Below are positions 53,397 through 62,781 of a stretch of 64,000 bases of DNA, piece by piece. Positions within the stretch are counted from its first letter, which is position 1. The number at the start of each line of letters is the position of its first letter. The notes beneath the pieces were generated by a model. The model was not told the DNA's origin. It saw only the letters and a list, made by a program, of their open reading frames with translations, and did not search any database. Location of the stretch: positions 992,001 through 1,056,000 of the forward strand of contig CBDCMS010000004.1 of assembly GCA_965219005.1 (NCBI GenBank), in the 5' to 3' direction. The position numbers and the translations under genes were made by a program. The stretch is from CAUZIZ01 sp965219005 (lineage in GTDB: Bacteria > Acidobacteriota > UBA6911 > RPQK01 > JAJDTT01).

Positions 53397-54354
53397 CTAG
53401 AAGTCCTGAAACAGAGCACCGGCGACCCAGTCGGTAAGCCCGACAGCGGTGCGCTGTAAACCCCCTCCGACGGTGGAATTGAAGCCGTCAGCCCGGTTTA
53501 GCGAGCCTCCGGTGACGGTTGAAGACTGACCATTGGCCTGGTTGCCAGTGCCCCCGTGTACACTCGAAAAATTGCCGTTAGCCGTGCTGCTATCGCCTCC
53601 GGTGACCGTGGCAAAGGCGCCAGCAGCGTTGGCGCCGGAGCTGCCGAACACGCCGGCACCTTCCCCAGAAGCCACATTCCCCGCGCCCCCGCTGACGTGG
53701 GCACCGTTACCGGTCGCGTCGTTGCCTGTGCCACCACCGACGCTTGAGAGCGGGCCCGCAGCGTCGTTGCCTCCGCCTCCGGCGATGCTGGATTGTAGGC
53801 CACTGGCCACGTTGCCAAAGCCTCCCATGACAGAGGAAGCCGGGGCCTTAACTTGGTTATTCTCCCCGGCCACGAAGCCGCCATAGCTGGGATACCGATG
53901 ATTCCTCCCAATCACAAGATTGTGCGAGCCTGATCGATCACCGGGTGCCAAGGGAACCCCGCCGACTTCGTTGTATCCGATAATCAGGTTGCCCAGGCCA
54001 CTTCCGACATGATCCGTGCTTCCCGTACCACTCCTGATAAAGACATTGACGCCTTCAAAGAACACTTTAGGCGTCGCAACGCCAAGTCCGGCTGGACTGC
54101 TGCCCCCCCCTGGAATCGGGTACGACGGGGTATTCAACCCCCATGTACTTGGCTAATTCGCACAAGTTCTGAAGATCGCAGGTCTGCTGCAGATCCGTGT
54201 CCTTGACCGCCGCCAGCCGCCTTTCAAGACTCGCGATGGTGGCTTCGGCAGCTGCGAGACGGGACTCCAGCTCCGCCTCCGGTGAATACTTTGCCCCGAC
54301 AGAGAGAGCTACTACGGTGATTCCGATCATTGCAGTAATCTGTGCTCGATGCAT
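53397..54354 (-). CDS. Exported coiled-coil plus YadA-head-type repeat protein, frameshifted at a C-run
   Basis: Two frames must be joined. The first (54354 down to about 54105) gives a signal segment (AQITAMIGITVVALSVGA) and a coiled coil (AELESRLAAAEATIASLERR). The second continues GLGVATPKVFFEGVNVFIRS, GNLIIGYNEVGG, DRSGSHNLVIGRNHRYPSYG, then 14-21-residue glycine-rich repeats of the YadA head type (GGGTGNDATGNGAHVSGGAG) to 53397. The switch coincides with eight C at 54103-54110. I recall acidobacterial proteins with this order in one frame, so the gene is single. About 318 aa; probably a trimeric surface adhesin-like protein without a visible membrane anchor. Confidence 0.75.
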
Positions 54355-55137
54355 TGGATTTAGCCTCCTTGGGAATTATTTCTTGGCACCTGGTAGGTGC
54401 AGGTCAGTGGTACTACTCAAAACTCGGGCGAACGCAAATTTGTCAGCGGCCATGTAGCAAGACGCCAAAGGGGCTGGCCGAAAGGAGCCGTGAGCTTTCG
54501 ACGCTCGGCGTACCGAAAGCGTCCACAAAAAGACGGGACACGAACGGCACTTGGACGCCGATTCTGAGAAGTATATGCCGGTCGTGTCCATAGTCCCTAC
54601 CATTGCGTCGGTCAGGCACCCACGGTCGGGATTGGAGAATGTCTTCAAACATGTCGTGTTACGGGATTGCACTTGGTCATTGATACTGGTGCGGGACAAT
54701 CCCCATGAGAACGATGCGGGAGACGGGGGAAAGAACGGAAGAATTAATGTTGGGTAGCCAATTCATCTATCGCGGCCCTCCGCTGCTGCAATAGCTTGCA
54801 AACTTAGCATGGCAGTGCCTTCTGCGCAAATGTAGGTAGGAGCTGGGGTGTCGTTTCTTACGGGAACGGTGGCCGTAAGCAAGAAAGCCCAGGAGACGAC
54901 CCCACCCAGATTCGAAGTCGCTCTGTACAGGTTCAGCACCAAACCCCTGCCCTTGCCCTCGCCTCACAAGCCTCATCTGCGATCCGTAATAATCTGTGTT
55001 ACAGCGTACTAGGGGTAGGATCCCACACACGCCAAGGTCTGCCCACCAAGCTGCGGCTGAGGATTCGGGACCGGAAAAGGGAGCGTGTTTGAAATCGATC
55101 GGGCCGGGAATCACGGGCCGGGATGCTCGTGACACCG
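54355..55137. other. Gap of about 780 bases without a recognised gene
   Basis: Frames are short and unlike known proteins. No repeat or RNA structure identified. Confidence 0.4.
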
Positions 55138-56328
55138 CTATTCATAGGCCTTGTAGTCAGGGCCGATCTCGTCGACCCGCACGGGCCGGTTCTCGCGGGC
55201 GGATCGGATCGCCGCTAGCGTGCATCGAACGCTCCGAATTCCATCTTCTGCCGTATAGCAGGGGTTCCGGCCCGAGAGCACCGCGTCTACAAAATGCCGG
55301 ACCTGGTTCGTGTGTCCCTGCCCGTAGTAGCTGATTTCCGAATCCCAGACTGCATCTTTCTCTTCGTCGAAGCGGAAGGACAGGGACTGCCTGCCGGAGC
55401 GATGCAGAACCAAGTGGACTTGTTCTCCTTCCCAAAGCAGGTTGTTGCCCCCCTCCCCCAGAACTTCAATCATGCCATTTTCGCCGAAGATCGAAGCACT
55501 GAAGCCGCTCATGTGATCGTATTTCCCATTCAGTCGCTCAGCGCGAGCCCATAGACCCTGTTGTTCCGGATCCTCGTATTTCCAGGTCAGGATAGGTACG
55601 TCGATGTTGGCGGTGGTGTAGGGATCGTGGGCCGCACCTGCGGCGCTGGTTGTGTTGGAGCGCTGCGACGTGACTGCATAAACTTCGTGCACCCGTTGGT
55701 CAAGCAGCAGGTACTCGGCGGAGGCAAAGAAGTGTACTGCATGGTCGAAGAGCCAGGGAAAGTCTCCACCACCAGAGGAGCTGGGAGCTAGCCGCCAACT
55801 CCGATCCTGGGGTACTGGCCAGGGAGGACTGGCATTGCGTTCCAGCCAGGAGCCATGTCGTTGTCGCAGCTGCATCGGTCGGCCGATTTCACCTGCCTCG
55901 ATCAGCTCGCGTGCTTTCCGGAAGGAAGAAAGGAAGACGTACGTCTCACCGACAGCAATGGCCAGGTGTCTGTGATGGGCTTCCTCGGCCGGTAGCTGCC
56001 CCTCGGCCAGAAAGCGGCAAAAGGGCTTCTCGCAGTGGACGTGCCTGCCGCTTCGAACGGCTTGCAGAGTCATGGAGGCATGAAGATGTGTGGGTGTGGC
56101 GATGCTGATGACATCCACCTCAGCCTGCTCCAGGAGAGCCCCATAGGATTCATAGACCTCCGGGATCTGATTTGTTCGTGCGAACTCTTGGGCTCGAGGG
56201 TGGTCCCGATCGCAGACGGCCGTGACACGAACTCCCGGGTGCCCGGCGTAGCCCTTGAGGTGCGAGGCAGAGACCAGTCCCAGTCCCACCATACCTACTC
56301 TTAGGATTTGATTTGATTCAGATGCCAC
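55138..56328 (-). CDS. Gfo/Idh/MocA-family oxidoreductase, cytoplasmic
   Basis: 396 aa. Rossmann motif VGMVGLGLVSASHLKGY at the N terminus, the family core TPTHLHASMTLQAVRSGRHV and EKPF (EKP motif), and a C-terminal domain with SGGGDFPWLFDHAVHFF and the closing HFVDAVLSGRNPCYTAEDG. No export signal, unlike the Tat homologue at 43473. It acts on a sugar or sugar-like ring with NAD(P). No neighbours suggest the pathway. Confidence 0.9.
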   Translation of the reverse strand: MASESNQILRVGMVGLGLVSASHLKGYAGHPGVRVTAVCDRDHPRAQEFARTNQIPEVYESYGALLEQAEVDVISIATPTHLHASMTLQAVRSGRHVHCEKPFCRFLAEGQLPAEEAHHRHLAIAVGETYVFLSSFRKARELIEAGEIGRPMQLRQRHGSWLERNASPPWPVPQDRSWRLAPSSSGGGDFPWLFDHAVHFFASAEYLLLDQRVHEVYAVTSQRSNTTSAAGAAHDPYTTANIDVPILTWKYEDPEQQGLWARAERLNGKYDHMSGFSASIFGENGMIEVLGEGGNNLLWEGEQVHLVLHRSGRQSLSFRFDEEKDAVWDSEISYYGQGHTNQVRHFVDAVLSGRNPCYTAEDGIRSVRCTLAAIRSARENRPVRVDEIGPDYKAYE

Positions 56329-56440
56329 CCAGGGTCGAGACTATCTCCTGTCCGGGTAGCGGTCAACCGCTCTGAGCGGGTGTTTTTCGGTAGACTTGCC
56401 CCAGTAGTCGAGGCCGGGACTCTGTCCCCAGGAGGATCGA

Positions 56441-57421
56441 ATGGAGATGACAGCAATCAAGCAGATCGGCGTGGTGGGCGCGGGGACGATGGGAACCGGA
56501 ATTGCCCAACTCTTCGCCCAGTCCGGCTATGCGGTTATCTGGTACAACCGCTCCCGGTCGCGGATCCAGAGCGGCCTGCAGCAGATTCGAGCCAGTCAGG
56601 GAACGCTGATTCGAAGCGGGACTCTGACCAAGGCAGAGGCCGAGGCCTCGCTGGATCGAATTCATCCCGTAACGGAATTGCGCGATCTGGCTCCCGTTGA
56701 CTTGGTCTCCGAGTCGATCACCGAGGACCTTGAGAGCAAGCAGGAGCTATTCGGTCGACTGGACCGAATCTGCAGCAAGAAGGCCCTGTTAAGCACAGAC
56801 ACGACAGGTTTGAGCATCTCTCGAATCGCGGATCGGGTCTCGCGCCGTGAACGGTTCGCGGGGCTGCATTTTTTCAACCCGCCTCACCTCATCCCGGCCG
56901 TGGAGATCATTCGGGGGGCTGAAACCGCAGATTCAACCTGTCGCGTGTTAAGCGAACTGATGCAACGTATCGGCAAACATCCCATCCTGGTGCAGAAGGA
57001 GATTCCCGGCTTTGTTGCCGCTCGGCTCCAGATGGCGATTATCCGCGAGGCTCTATACCTGGTTGAAGAAGAGGTTGCCTCAGCTGCCGATGTCGATGCT
57101 GCGATGAAACATGGACTGGGGCTGCGCTGGGCGCTGCTAGGACCCCTTGAGACGGCCGACCTGGGGGGACTCGACGTGTTCGACACGGTAGCGGGTTACC
57201 TCAATCAGGAACTGTGTGATACCAGGGAGCCCCAGCAGATACTCAGAGATCTGGTCGACGCGGGTAGTCTAGGGGCCAAGAGTGGATCAGGCTTCTACGA
57301 TTATCCAGAGGGTAGGGCTGAGCAGATCCTTGCCCGGCGAGACGAAATGCTGCTGAAGTTGCTTGGCCTCAAGTCGGAAAGGCGCGAGCCCTCAGATTCG
57401 GCTCTCGAGTCGAAGCCATGA
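56441..57421 (+). CDS. 3-hydroxyacyl-CoA dehydrogenase
   Basis: 326 aa. NAD motif VVGAGTMGTGIA (residues 11-22), the signature loop STDTTGLSI, catalytic HFFNPPH with the conserved His, and the C-terminal dehydrogenase domain with EIPGFVAARLQMAI, GLGLRWALLGP and DVFDTVAGYL. It oxidises a 3-hydroxyacyl-CoA or a related hydroxy acid (possibly 3-hydroxybutyryl-CoA or L-gulonate-type substrates). A single-domain form, unlike fused FadB. It overlaps the next gene by 4 nt (ATGA). Confidence 0.9.
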   Translation: MEMTAIKQIGVVGAGTMGTGIAQLFAQSGYAVIWYNRSRSRIQSGLQQIRASQGTLIRSGTLTKAEAEASLDRIHPVTELRDLAPVDLVSESITEDLESKQELFGRLDRICSKKALLSTDTTGLSISRIADRVSRRERFAGLHFFNPPHLIPAVEIIRGAETADSTCRVLSELMQRIGKHPILVQKEIPGFVAARLQMAIIREALYLVEEEVASAADVDAAMKHGLGLRWALLGPLETADLGGLDVFDTVAGYLNQELCDTREPQQILRDLVDAGSLGAKSGSGFYDYPEGRAEQILARRDEMLLKLLGLKSERREPSDSALESKP

Positions 57422-58479
57422 GTGGTCACAGCCGTTTTTCGGGGGTGCTCGCAGTGCTTGCTGTTCTCTCGACCATTCTGGTGACGGCTGAGAACGTCCG
57501 TAAGTACACGCCTGAGGAAGTGACGGTGGGTCTGGCTGGTGATACCATGCTGGGCCGCCTGGTAAACGAAGCCATCGGCGAGAAAGGCTATCTTTATCCT
57601 TGGGGGGACATGCTCCCGATCCTTCGAAGCACCCATCTGAATCTGGTCAACCTGGAAACCACACTTACCCACGGTACCAAGAAGACTCCCAAGACCTTCA
57701 ATTTCAAGGCCTCACCCGATCGGGTGAAGTCATTGCAGGAGGCGCGGATCAAGGTATGCAATCTGGCCAACAATCACATCTTGGATTTCGGCCTTGAAGG
57801 GATGCGGGAGACGATCGGGGCATTGGACCAGGCCGACATAGCCCATGTTGGCGCCGGCCTCTCGAGTATCGAGGCTCGAGAGCCGCTGATCCTGGAACTG
57901 AGTGGGATCAGGCTTGGGATCCTCGGCTGTACCGACAACGAGCCGCTCTGGGAGGCCGGGTCCTCACAGCCGGGGACCTACTTCGTATCGGTCTACGAGC
58001 CAGCGGACCTGGAATCTCGGGTGAGAGAGCTGGATAGCAAGGTCGATCTCTTGATTCTGAGTATTCATTGGGGGCCCAATATGAGGAGCGAGCCCCCCCA
58101 GTCCTTCGTGCGCTTCGCCCACCGGCTCATCGAAGCAGGGGTAGATGTCTTTCATGGGCACGGCGCGCACATACCCCAAGGCATCGAAGTCTACCAGCGA
58201 GGTATCATCTTCTATGACAATGGGGACTTCGTCGACGACTATCGCGTGACTCCCGAACTTCGTAACGACCAGTCCTTTTTTGCGCTGGTCCGGGCCGATA
58301 TCAGGGGTATCAGAAGCGTGCAGTTGATTCCGACACTGATCTCCAACATGCAGGTCAATCGGGCGAGTGGAGCGGACTATCGCGGGATCGTCGACCGCCT
58401 CAAGCGATTGTCTGAAGCCTTCGATACCGAGGTGATTGAGCGAGAAGCAAAGGTGTTGGTCTCGTTGCCGCAGGAATAG
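57418..58479 (+). CDS. CapA-type exported metallophosphatase-like protein
   Basis: 353 aa. N-terminal signal or anchor (SGVLAVLAVLSTILVTA). CapA domain with GDTMLGR (41-47), NLETTLT, ANNHILDFG, SIHWGPN and HGHGAH, the metal-binding pattern of the PGA_cap/calcineurin-like family. Members are linked to poly-gamma-glutamate capsule making, but this one stands alone without capB or capC. The 4-nt overlap with the 3-hydroxyacyl-CoA dehydrogenase suggests co-expression, though the functional link is unclear. Confidence 0.88.
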   Translation: MSGHSRFSGVLAVLAVLSTILVTAENVRKYTPEEVTVGLAGDTMLGRLVNEAIGEKGYLYPWGDMLPILRSTHLNLVNLETTLTHGTKKTPKTFNFKASPDRVKSLQEARIKVCNLANNHILDFGLEGMRETIGALDQADIAHVGAGLSSIEAREPLILELSGIRLGILGCTDNEPLWEAGSSQPGTYFVSVYEPADLESRVRELDSKVDLLILSIHWGPNMRSEPPQSFVRFAHRLIEAGVDVFHGHGAHIPQGIEVYQRGIIFYDNGDFVDDYRVTPELRNDQSFFALVRADIRGIRSVQLIPTLISNMQVNRASGADYRGIVDRLKRLSEAFDTEVIEREAKVLVSLPQE

Positions 58480-58534
58480 ACGGGACTATAGCGAGGAAGC
58501 GCGACGCAGAGAACGGGCAGGGCCGTTCAGGCCT

Positions 58535-58729
58535 AGCCCGCATTTCTCATCGCTGGTCTATTGCGTCGCCGCAAACATCCGTTCTGGCTGCGTTACGCTC
58601 TGTCGGCCTCCTCGACGTACTGCACGAGTACGACTGCGGGGGCTCGCCACGAGTGGTCTCGGTCGCAAGCCTTGCCAGGACGGCCCTTGCGGCGTCTCGC
58701 TACGACAAGCGATGAGAAATGCGGGCTAG
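58535..58729. repeat. About 195-bp MITE-like inverted-repeat unit
   Basis: CTAGCCCGCATTTCTCATCG and its inverse (58707-58729) form perfect ends of about 22 bp. Further inside, TTGCGTCGCCGCAA at left mirrors TTGCGGCG at right. The body is GC-rich and can fold on itself. It has no gene. It ends inside the 5' region of the next gene. Confidence 0.8.
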
Positions 58730-58760
58730 CGATTCAGGCGTGCCAGTCCAGCAGGATCCT

Positions 58761-59771
58761 ATGTTCGAAGTTGCCAAGCATCTTAGCCAGGGTCGAGAGG
58801 GCTTCGGGCGGAGAATCTTTCTGATCGCTGCCGGTCTGGGGATAGCAGGTTCCTTCGCCTATCGCTGGTGGCGCGAGCAGCCCCTCGATCTGGTGGAACG
58901 ACCGGTCCGCTTCATCACGCCCAACCGCGAGTTCTATCGGGTTTCTATCAATCCGACCTATCCAGAGAAGGTGGCCCCGCGGAGCTGGGACCTGGAGATC
59001 AAGGGGCTGAGTGGAGTCTCCCGGCGCTACAGCCTGGGCGATCTCTCTTCGCGAAATTCAACCACGGTCTACCGTACTCTGATGTGCATCTCGAACCCTG
59101 TAGGCGGCGATTCAATCGGCAACGCAGCCTGGACTGTCACCCCTCTAGGAGCGCTGCTAGAGCCACTGGCGCGGGGTGTCGGTGAAGGATTGCGAGTGGC
59201 CTTCTATGCCGCCGATGGGTTCCATTCCAGCGTTCCACTGCGGGTTGCGCTAGATCCGGAGGCGTATCTGGCATGGGAAATGAACGGTGCTCCGCTGCCA
59301 CGTGAACACGGATATCCACTTCGGGTTCTGCTGCCTGACAAGTACGGAATGAAGCAGCCGCGCTGGCTGGAACGGATTGAGATTACTGGCGAGAGTGTCA
59401 GCGGCCACTGGGAGAAGTGGGGATGGTCGGACGAGAGCAATGTCAGGATGACGGCGCGAATCGATGGGGCACGGCCTACGGCTGCCGGGCGCTGGCAGGT
59501 GGCCGGTATTGCCTATTGTGGGGCCCAACCCGTGGCGGAGGTGGAGCTCAGCTATGACGGGGGAGAGCTGTGGCGTCGGGCGCGGCTTGCCAGCGAAGCG
59601 CTCCCCAATGCCTGGGCGCTGTGGGAGTTTGATTGGGATCCGCCGGGTGAAGGCGAATATGTGCTGGCTGTCCGCGTGACCGATGCCGTCGGCAATCACC
59701 AGACCGAAGGCTACTCCGGGAGTTACCCCTCCGGTTCTACCGGGTTCCACCAGGTGATTGTCCGGGTGTGA
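58761..59771 (+). CDS. Sulfite-oxidase-like molybdopterin oxidoreductase
   Basis: 336 aa. I use ATG 58761 because the longer frame (from 58719) starts within the inverted-repeat unit. A twin-arginine-like stretch FGRRIFLIAAGLGIAG leads into a membrane or Tat segment. The molybdopterin domain has the Mo-ligand cysteine C109 in RTLMCISNPVGG and LPDKYGMKQPRWLERIEI. A C-terminal Mo-co dimerisation Ig domain (VAEVELSYDGGELW) follows. It probably oxidises or reduces a sulfur or related substrate in the periplasm. No partner haem subunit is adjacent. Confidence 0.88.
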   Translation: MFEVAKHLSQGREGFGRRIFLIAAGLGIAGSFAYRWWREQPLDLVERPVRFITPNREFYRVSINPTYPEKVAPRSWDLEIKGLSGVSRRYSLGDLSSRNSTTVYRTLMCISNPVGGDSIGNAAWTVTPLGALLEPLARGVGEGLRVAFYAADGFHSSVPLRVALDPEAYLAWEMNGAPLPREHGYPLRVLLPDKYGMKQPRWLERIEITGESVSGHWEKWGWSDESNVRMTARIDGARPTAAGRWQVAGIAYCGAQPVAEVELSYDGGELWRRARLASEALPNAWALWEFDWDPPGEGEYVLAVRVTDAVGNHQTEGYSGSYPSGSTGFHQVIVRV

Positions 59772-59772
59772 G

Positions 59773-60897
59773 TTAGAAGCCGACGGGATACATGACGTAG
59801 TCGGCATAGCCGGTGGTGACTCTGATGTATCCACTCAAGGCTTCATTGAGATCTTCGTCTCCGGTGTCCACCAACAGCGGCTTACCGGTCAGAGCCATGA
59901 GTTTTTCCTTGGTGGCTATCACGACGATGTTTTCTCGCCCCACCTCGCGGATGATCCGCGGGCTGAGCTGTTGATTGCCGCGGCCAAACAGGTGTCCCTG
60001 TCCACCGATGATGGTCAGGATGATCTTGGCTTTGTTCCCTTGGATCAGTTCTAGGAGCTGGCTTTCGGCGACGTCGCTGGCCACGACCTCTCCCCTGCGT
60101 ACCACATCGACACCCAGCAGGGTGTTCCCCAGGGCGAGGGCATCCATGATGCTTCTGGTGGTAGTTCCGGGGCCGATGATGAAGTAGCGATCCGAATCGG
60201 TCATGAGACCCACGACGTCCGATGCGATTCCCTGCAGTGCTTCTTTCTCCGAGAGGACGCTGCCCGCTTTGACGCTTTGAACGAATCTGCTTTCCTCGGG
60301 AACCCGAAGGTACCCATATAGCTTTGCCTTGACGACTCCCGCCCGAAACGCCTCCTCATCAATGTCCATGACTTCGGCCTCGCGGATCGCCATCAGCCGG
60401 CCCTCCAGGAACATCCCGGCAACTTCACCGGCGGCACGAGGGGTAACCGCGTAGACCGCAGAGTGGATCTTCACGCCCGCGGGTATCCCGAGTGCAGGCA
60501 CTGCCTCTCCTACCGCGCGGTAGATATCCCGGGCGGTCCCGTCTCCTCCCGCGAAGAGCATCAGGTCCACTCCTTGCGCCACCATATCTCGAGCTGCACG
60601 GACGGTGTCTTCGGGGGTGGTTTGACCGCCGGCTATGGAACCGATCACGGTCGGAGAGAAGCCCGCCTGCCGACATGCGTCCTTTCCCATCTCTCCTGGA
60701 TAGGTGAAGATCTCGATCTGATCGCGGAGTTTGAGGAGCAGCTCGATCGCGTGGACGGTCCGCTGAGGGGACTCGCTGCGGGCGCCCAGGTTCCGGGCAC
60801 GTTGTAGGATTTCAATGCCGTCACTGCCCTTGAGTCCAACTCTTCCGCCCATTCCGGCCACTGGATTGACGATGACACCGAGCTTCTTCATCGGCAT
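59773..60897 (-). CDS. ATP-NAD kinase family protein
   Basis: 374 aa. The N terminus is MKKLGVIVNPVAGMGGRVG, then the nucleotide-kinase GGDGT (117-121) in LMLFAGGDGTARDIY. The rest (VMDIDEEAFRAG, GPGTTTRSIMDAL) matches the longer acetoin-catabolism-X/ATP-NAD-kinase-like family rather than the short NadK. It may phosphorylate NAD or a related compound; true NAD kinase activity is not certain. Convergent with the sulfite-oxidase-like gene, one base apart. Confidence 0.85.
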   Translation of the reverse strand: MPMKKLGVIVNPVAGMGGRVGLKGSDGIEILQRARNLGARSESPQRTVHAIELLLKLRDQIEIFTYPGEMGKDACRQAGFSPTVIGSIAGGQTTPEDTVRAARDMVAQGVDLMLFAGGDGTARDIYRAVGEAVPALGIPAGVKIHSAVYAVTPRAAGEVAGMFLEGRLMAIREAEVMDIDEEAFRAGVVKAKLYGYLRVPEESRFVQSVKAGSVLSEKEALQGIASDVVGLMTDSDRYFIIGPGTTTRSIMDALALGNTLLGVDVVRRGEVVASDVAESQLLELIQGNKAKIILTIIGGQGHLFGRGNQQLSPRIIREVGRENIVVIATKEKLMALTGKPLLVDTGDEDLNEALSGYIRVTTGYADYVMYPVGF

Positions 60898-60980
60898 GGG
60901 TGTTCTGTGTTGGATTCAGTTCAGGAGCGACTGGATGGTTCAGGGGGAAACTTTGGCTGAGTCAGGGGGAGATTGTGCTG

Positions 60981-61175
60981 TGGTCCGGCTCTCTCCTTGG
61001 AACTTGGGCTCATATTGCTGACGAGTCAAGTCGTTCGCGGCTCTGTTGGACTTGACTTCGGAATACTGGTCGTCGTGTTTGTGGTTCTGTTGGTTGCAGC
61101 TACTTCCGGTACTGATCACTGATCACTGATCACTGATCACTGATCACTGCACCACTGCACCACTACACCACTACT
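60981..61175. repeat. Intergenic repeat, copy B, with 7-bp tandem array
   Basis: Matches 38391-38515 in two blocks, with about 40 extra bases between them, then five to six tandem copies of CTGATCA (about 61111-61149) and degenerate CACCACTG units up to the gcvPB stop. Confidence 0.8.
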
Positions 61176-62731
61176 CACTTCCGCTTCTTCTGGTACTGGC
61201 GCCAGGTTACGGCGATCCTTTCAGGCTCATCAATGCTTGGTGCCGGCACCCTGTGCACGACCGAGTTGTGGGGAGCGTTTTTGACCAGATCGGGATTCTC
61301 GTAGGCTTCTTTCGAGATCTGGCGGAGGGCTGCGACATACTCATCGATATCGTCTTTGGAGTACGATTCGCAGGGTTCCAGCGTAAAAGGCTCTGGCACG
61401 ATCCAGGGATGATGACTCGTCCAGTAGTGCTGGATACCGTAGTCAATCAGCCGACGGTTGACGTCGTCGGTACCGACACCCGTATCTTTTTGCAGCTTGT
61501 CCCAGCTGTATCGAACCTGTTCCAGGCGACGCTTGCCCTCGGCGTACTGGACCACGACACCCGGTACTTCTCGGAGCTTGTTTTCCATGTAGTTGTTGTT
61601 GAGGACGGCGCACTCCGCGGCTTCCCTCAAGCCATCGGCGCCGAGCTGCATGATCCAGGCATACGCCTTCACAGCAATTGCGGCGTTGCCCCAGAAGGAT
61701 CTCACCTTCCCGATGCTCTCGGGGTGATCGTAGTTCAGGGAGTATCTTTCGCCGTCGAACTCGACCGTGGGGCTGGGAAGAAACTTTGCGAGCTCGGTCC
61801 GAACCCCCACTGCGCCCATAGCGGGTCCCATGCAGCAGTGAGGAGTGGAGAACGTCTTGTGAACGTTGAAATGGCACAGATCGAAACCCGCCTCCTTGGC
61901 TCGGGCAATCCCCAGCATGCCGTTGGCATTGGCCTGGTCGTAGGCGCAGAGGGCTCCTGCACCGTGAGCTGACTTCACGTACTCTTCGATGTTGGGATTG
62001 TAGATCCCGGTATCTTCCGGGTTGGTGATGAAGATGCCCGCAGTGCGCTCGGATATGGCCGCCTTCAATGCTCCCAGGTCCGGATAGCCGCCGCTGTCGG
62101 GCATCAGTGTGATCACCTTGTATCCAGCCGTAGCGGGAGAAGCGGCGTCACAGGGATGGGAGAACATTGTGGTAATGATTTCGTCGCGCTGATGATCGCC
62201 TCTGGAGGCATGGTACGCTCTAATGATGCTGGCATTGGTGTAGACTGCCTGGGCTCCCCCTCCCGGCTGGAAGGTAAAATAGTCCAACCCTGAGATTTCC
62301 TGAAGGAACTGTTCCAGCTGGTAGTAGATTTCGAGGATCCCCTGGATGGTGTCCTCATCCTGCAGCGGATGGATCTCAACGACGCCGGGATCACGGGTCG
62401 CGATATGCTCTTGTACCTTGGGGCTGTACTTCATGGTACAGGTGCCCTGGCTGATGTCGATGGTTACATCGGTACCCAGGGTCTCCTGCGACAACCTCAT
62501 GAAGTGCCGGTTGACCCTGACCTGGTTCACTTCAGGCAACGCGGCCGGCGTCTTTCTCCTGAGGCCGTCCGGGATGACTGACACGCCATCTCCGACTGCG
62601 TCCTGGATCTGGGATTCGGCCTTGGGTACCAGGACCCCTCGTTCTCCAGGGACACTCTGTTCGAAGATGATTTCTTCGTCCCATCTGGCCTGGTGAAATT
62701 TCCTGAGCAGTGTTTCACTGTCCCTACTCAT
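61175..62731 (-). CDS. gcvPB: Glycine dehydrogenase (decarboxylating) subunit 2
   Basis: 518 aa. PLP lysine K292 in CHFNVHKTFSTPHCCMGPAM, FTFQPGGGAQAVYTN, TNPEDTGIYNP and the C-terminal EPFTLEPCESYSKDDID are the P-protein beta-subunit hallmarks. With GcvPA it forms the two-subunit P-protein that decarboxylates glycine and passes the aminomethyl group to the lipoyl H-protein. GcvPA lies 50 bases upstream on the same strand, in the usual order. AAAGGA precedes the ATG. Confidence 0.96.
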   Translation of the reverse strand: MSRDSETLLRKFHQARWDEEIIFEQSVPGERGVLVPKAESQIQDAVGDGVSVIPDGLRRKTPAALPEVNQVRVNRHFMRLSQETLGTDVTIDISQGTCTMKYSPKVQEHIATRDPGVVEIHPLQDEDTIQGILEIYYQLEQFLQEISGLDYFTFQPGGGAQAVYTNASIIRAYHASRGDHQRDEIITTMFSHPCDAASPATAGYKVITLMPDSGGYPDLGALKAAISERTAGIFITNPEDTGIYNPNIEEYVKSAHGAGALCAYDQANANGMLGIARAKEAGFDLCHFNVHKTFSTPHCCMGPAMGAVGVRTELAKFLPSPTVEFDGERYSLNYDHPESIGKVRSFWGNAAIAVKAYAWIMQLGADGLREAAECAVLNNNYMENKLREVPGVVVQYAEGKRRLEQVRYSWDKLQKDTGVGTDDVNRRLIDYGIQHYWTSHHPWIVPEPFTLEPCESYSKDDIDEYVAALRQISKEAYENPDLVKNAPHNSVVHRVPAPSIDEPERIAVTWRQYQKKRK

Positions 62732-62781
62732 TGCAATCTATCCTTTCTCGTCTTCACCGAGTCTCGTGCGATGCTGCTGGC

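Noticed and set aside
61111..61149. 7-bp tandem array as a CRISPR
   Set aside because: Units are 7 bp with no spacers and no cas genes. No CRISPR array was found anywhere in the window.
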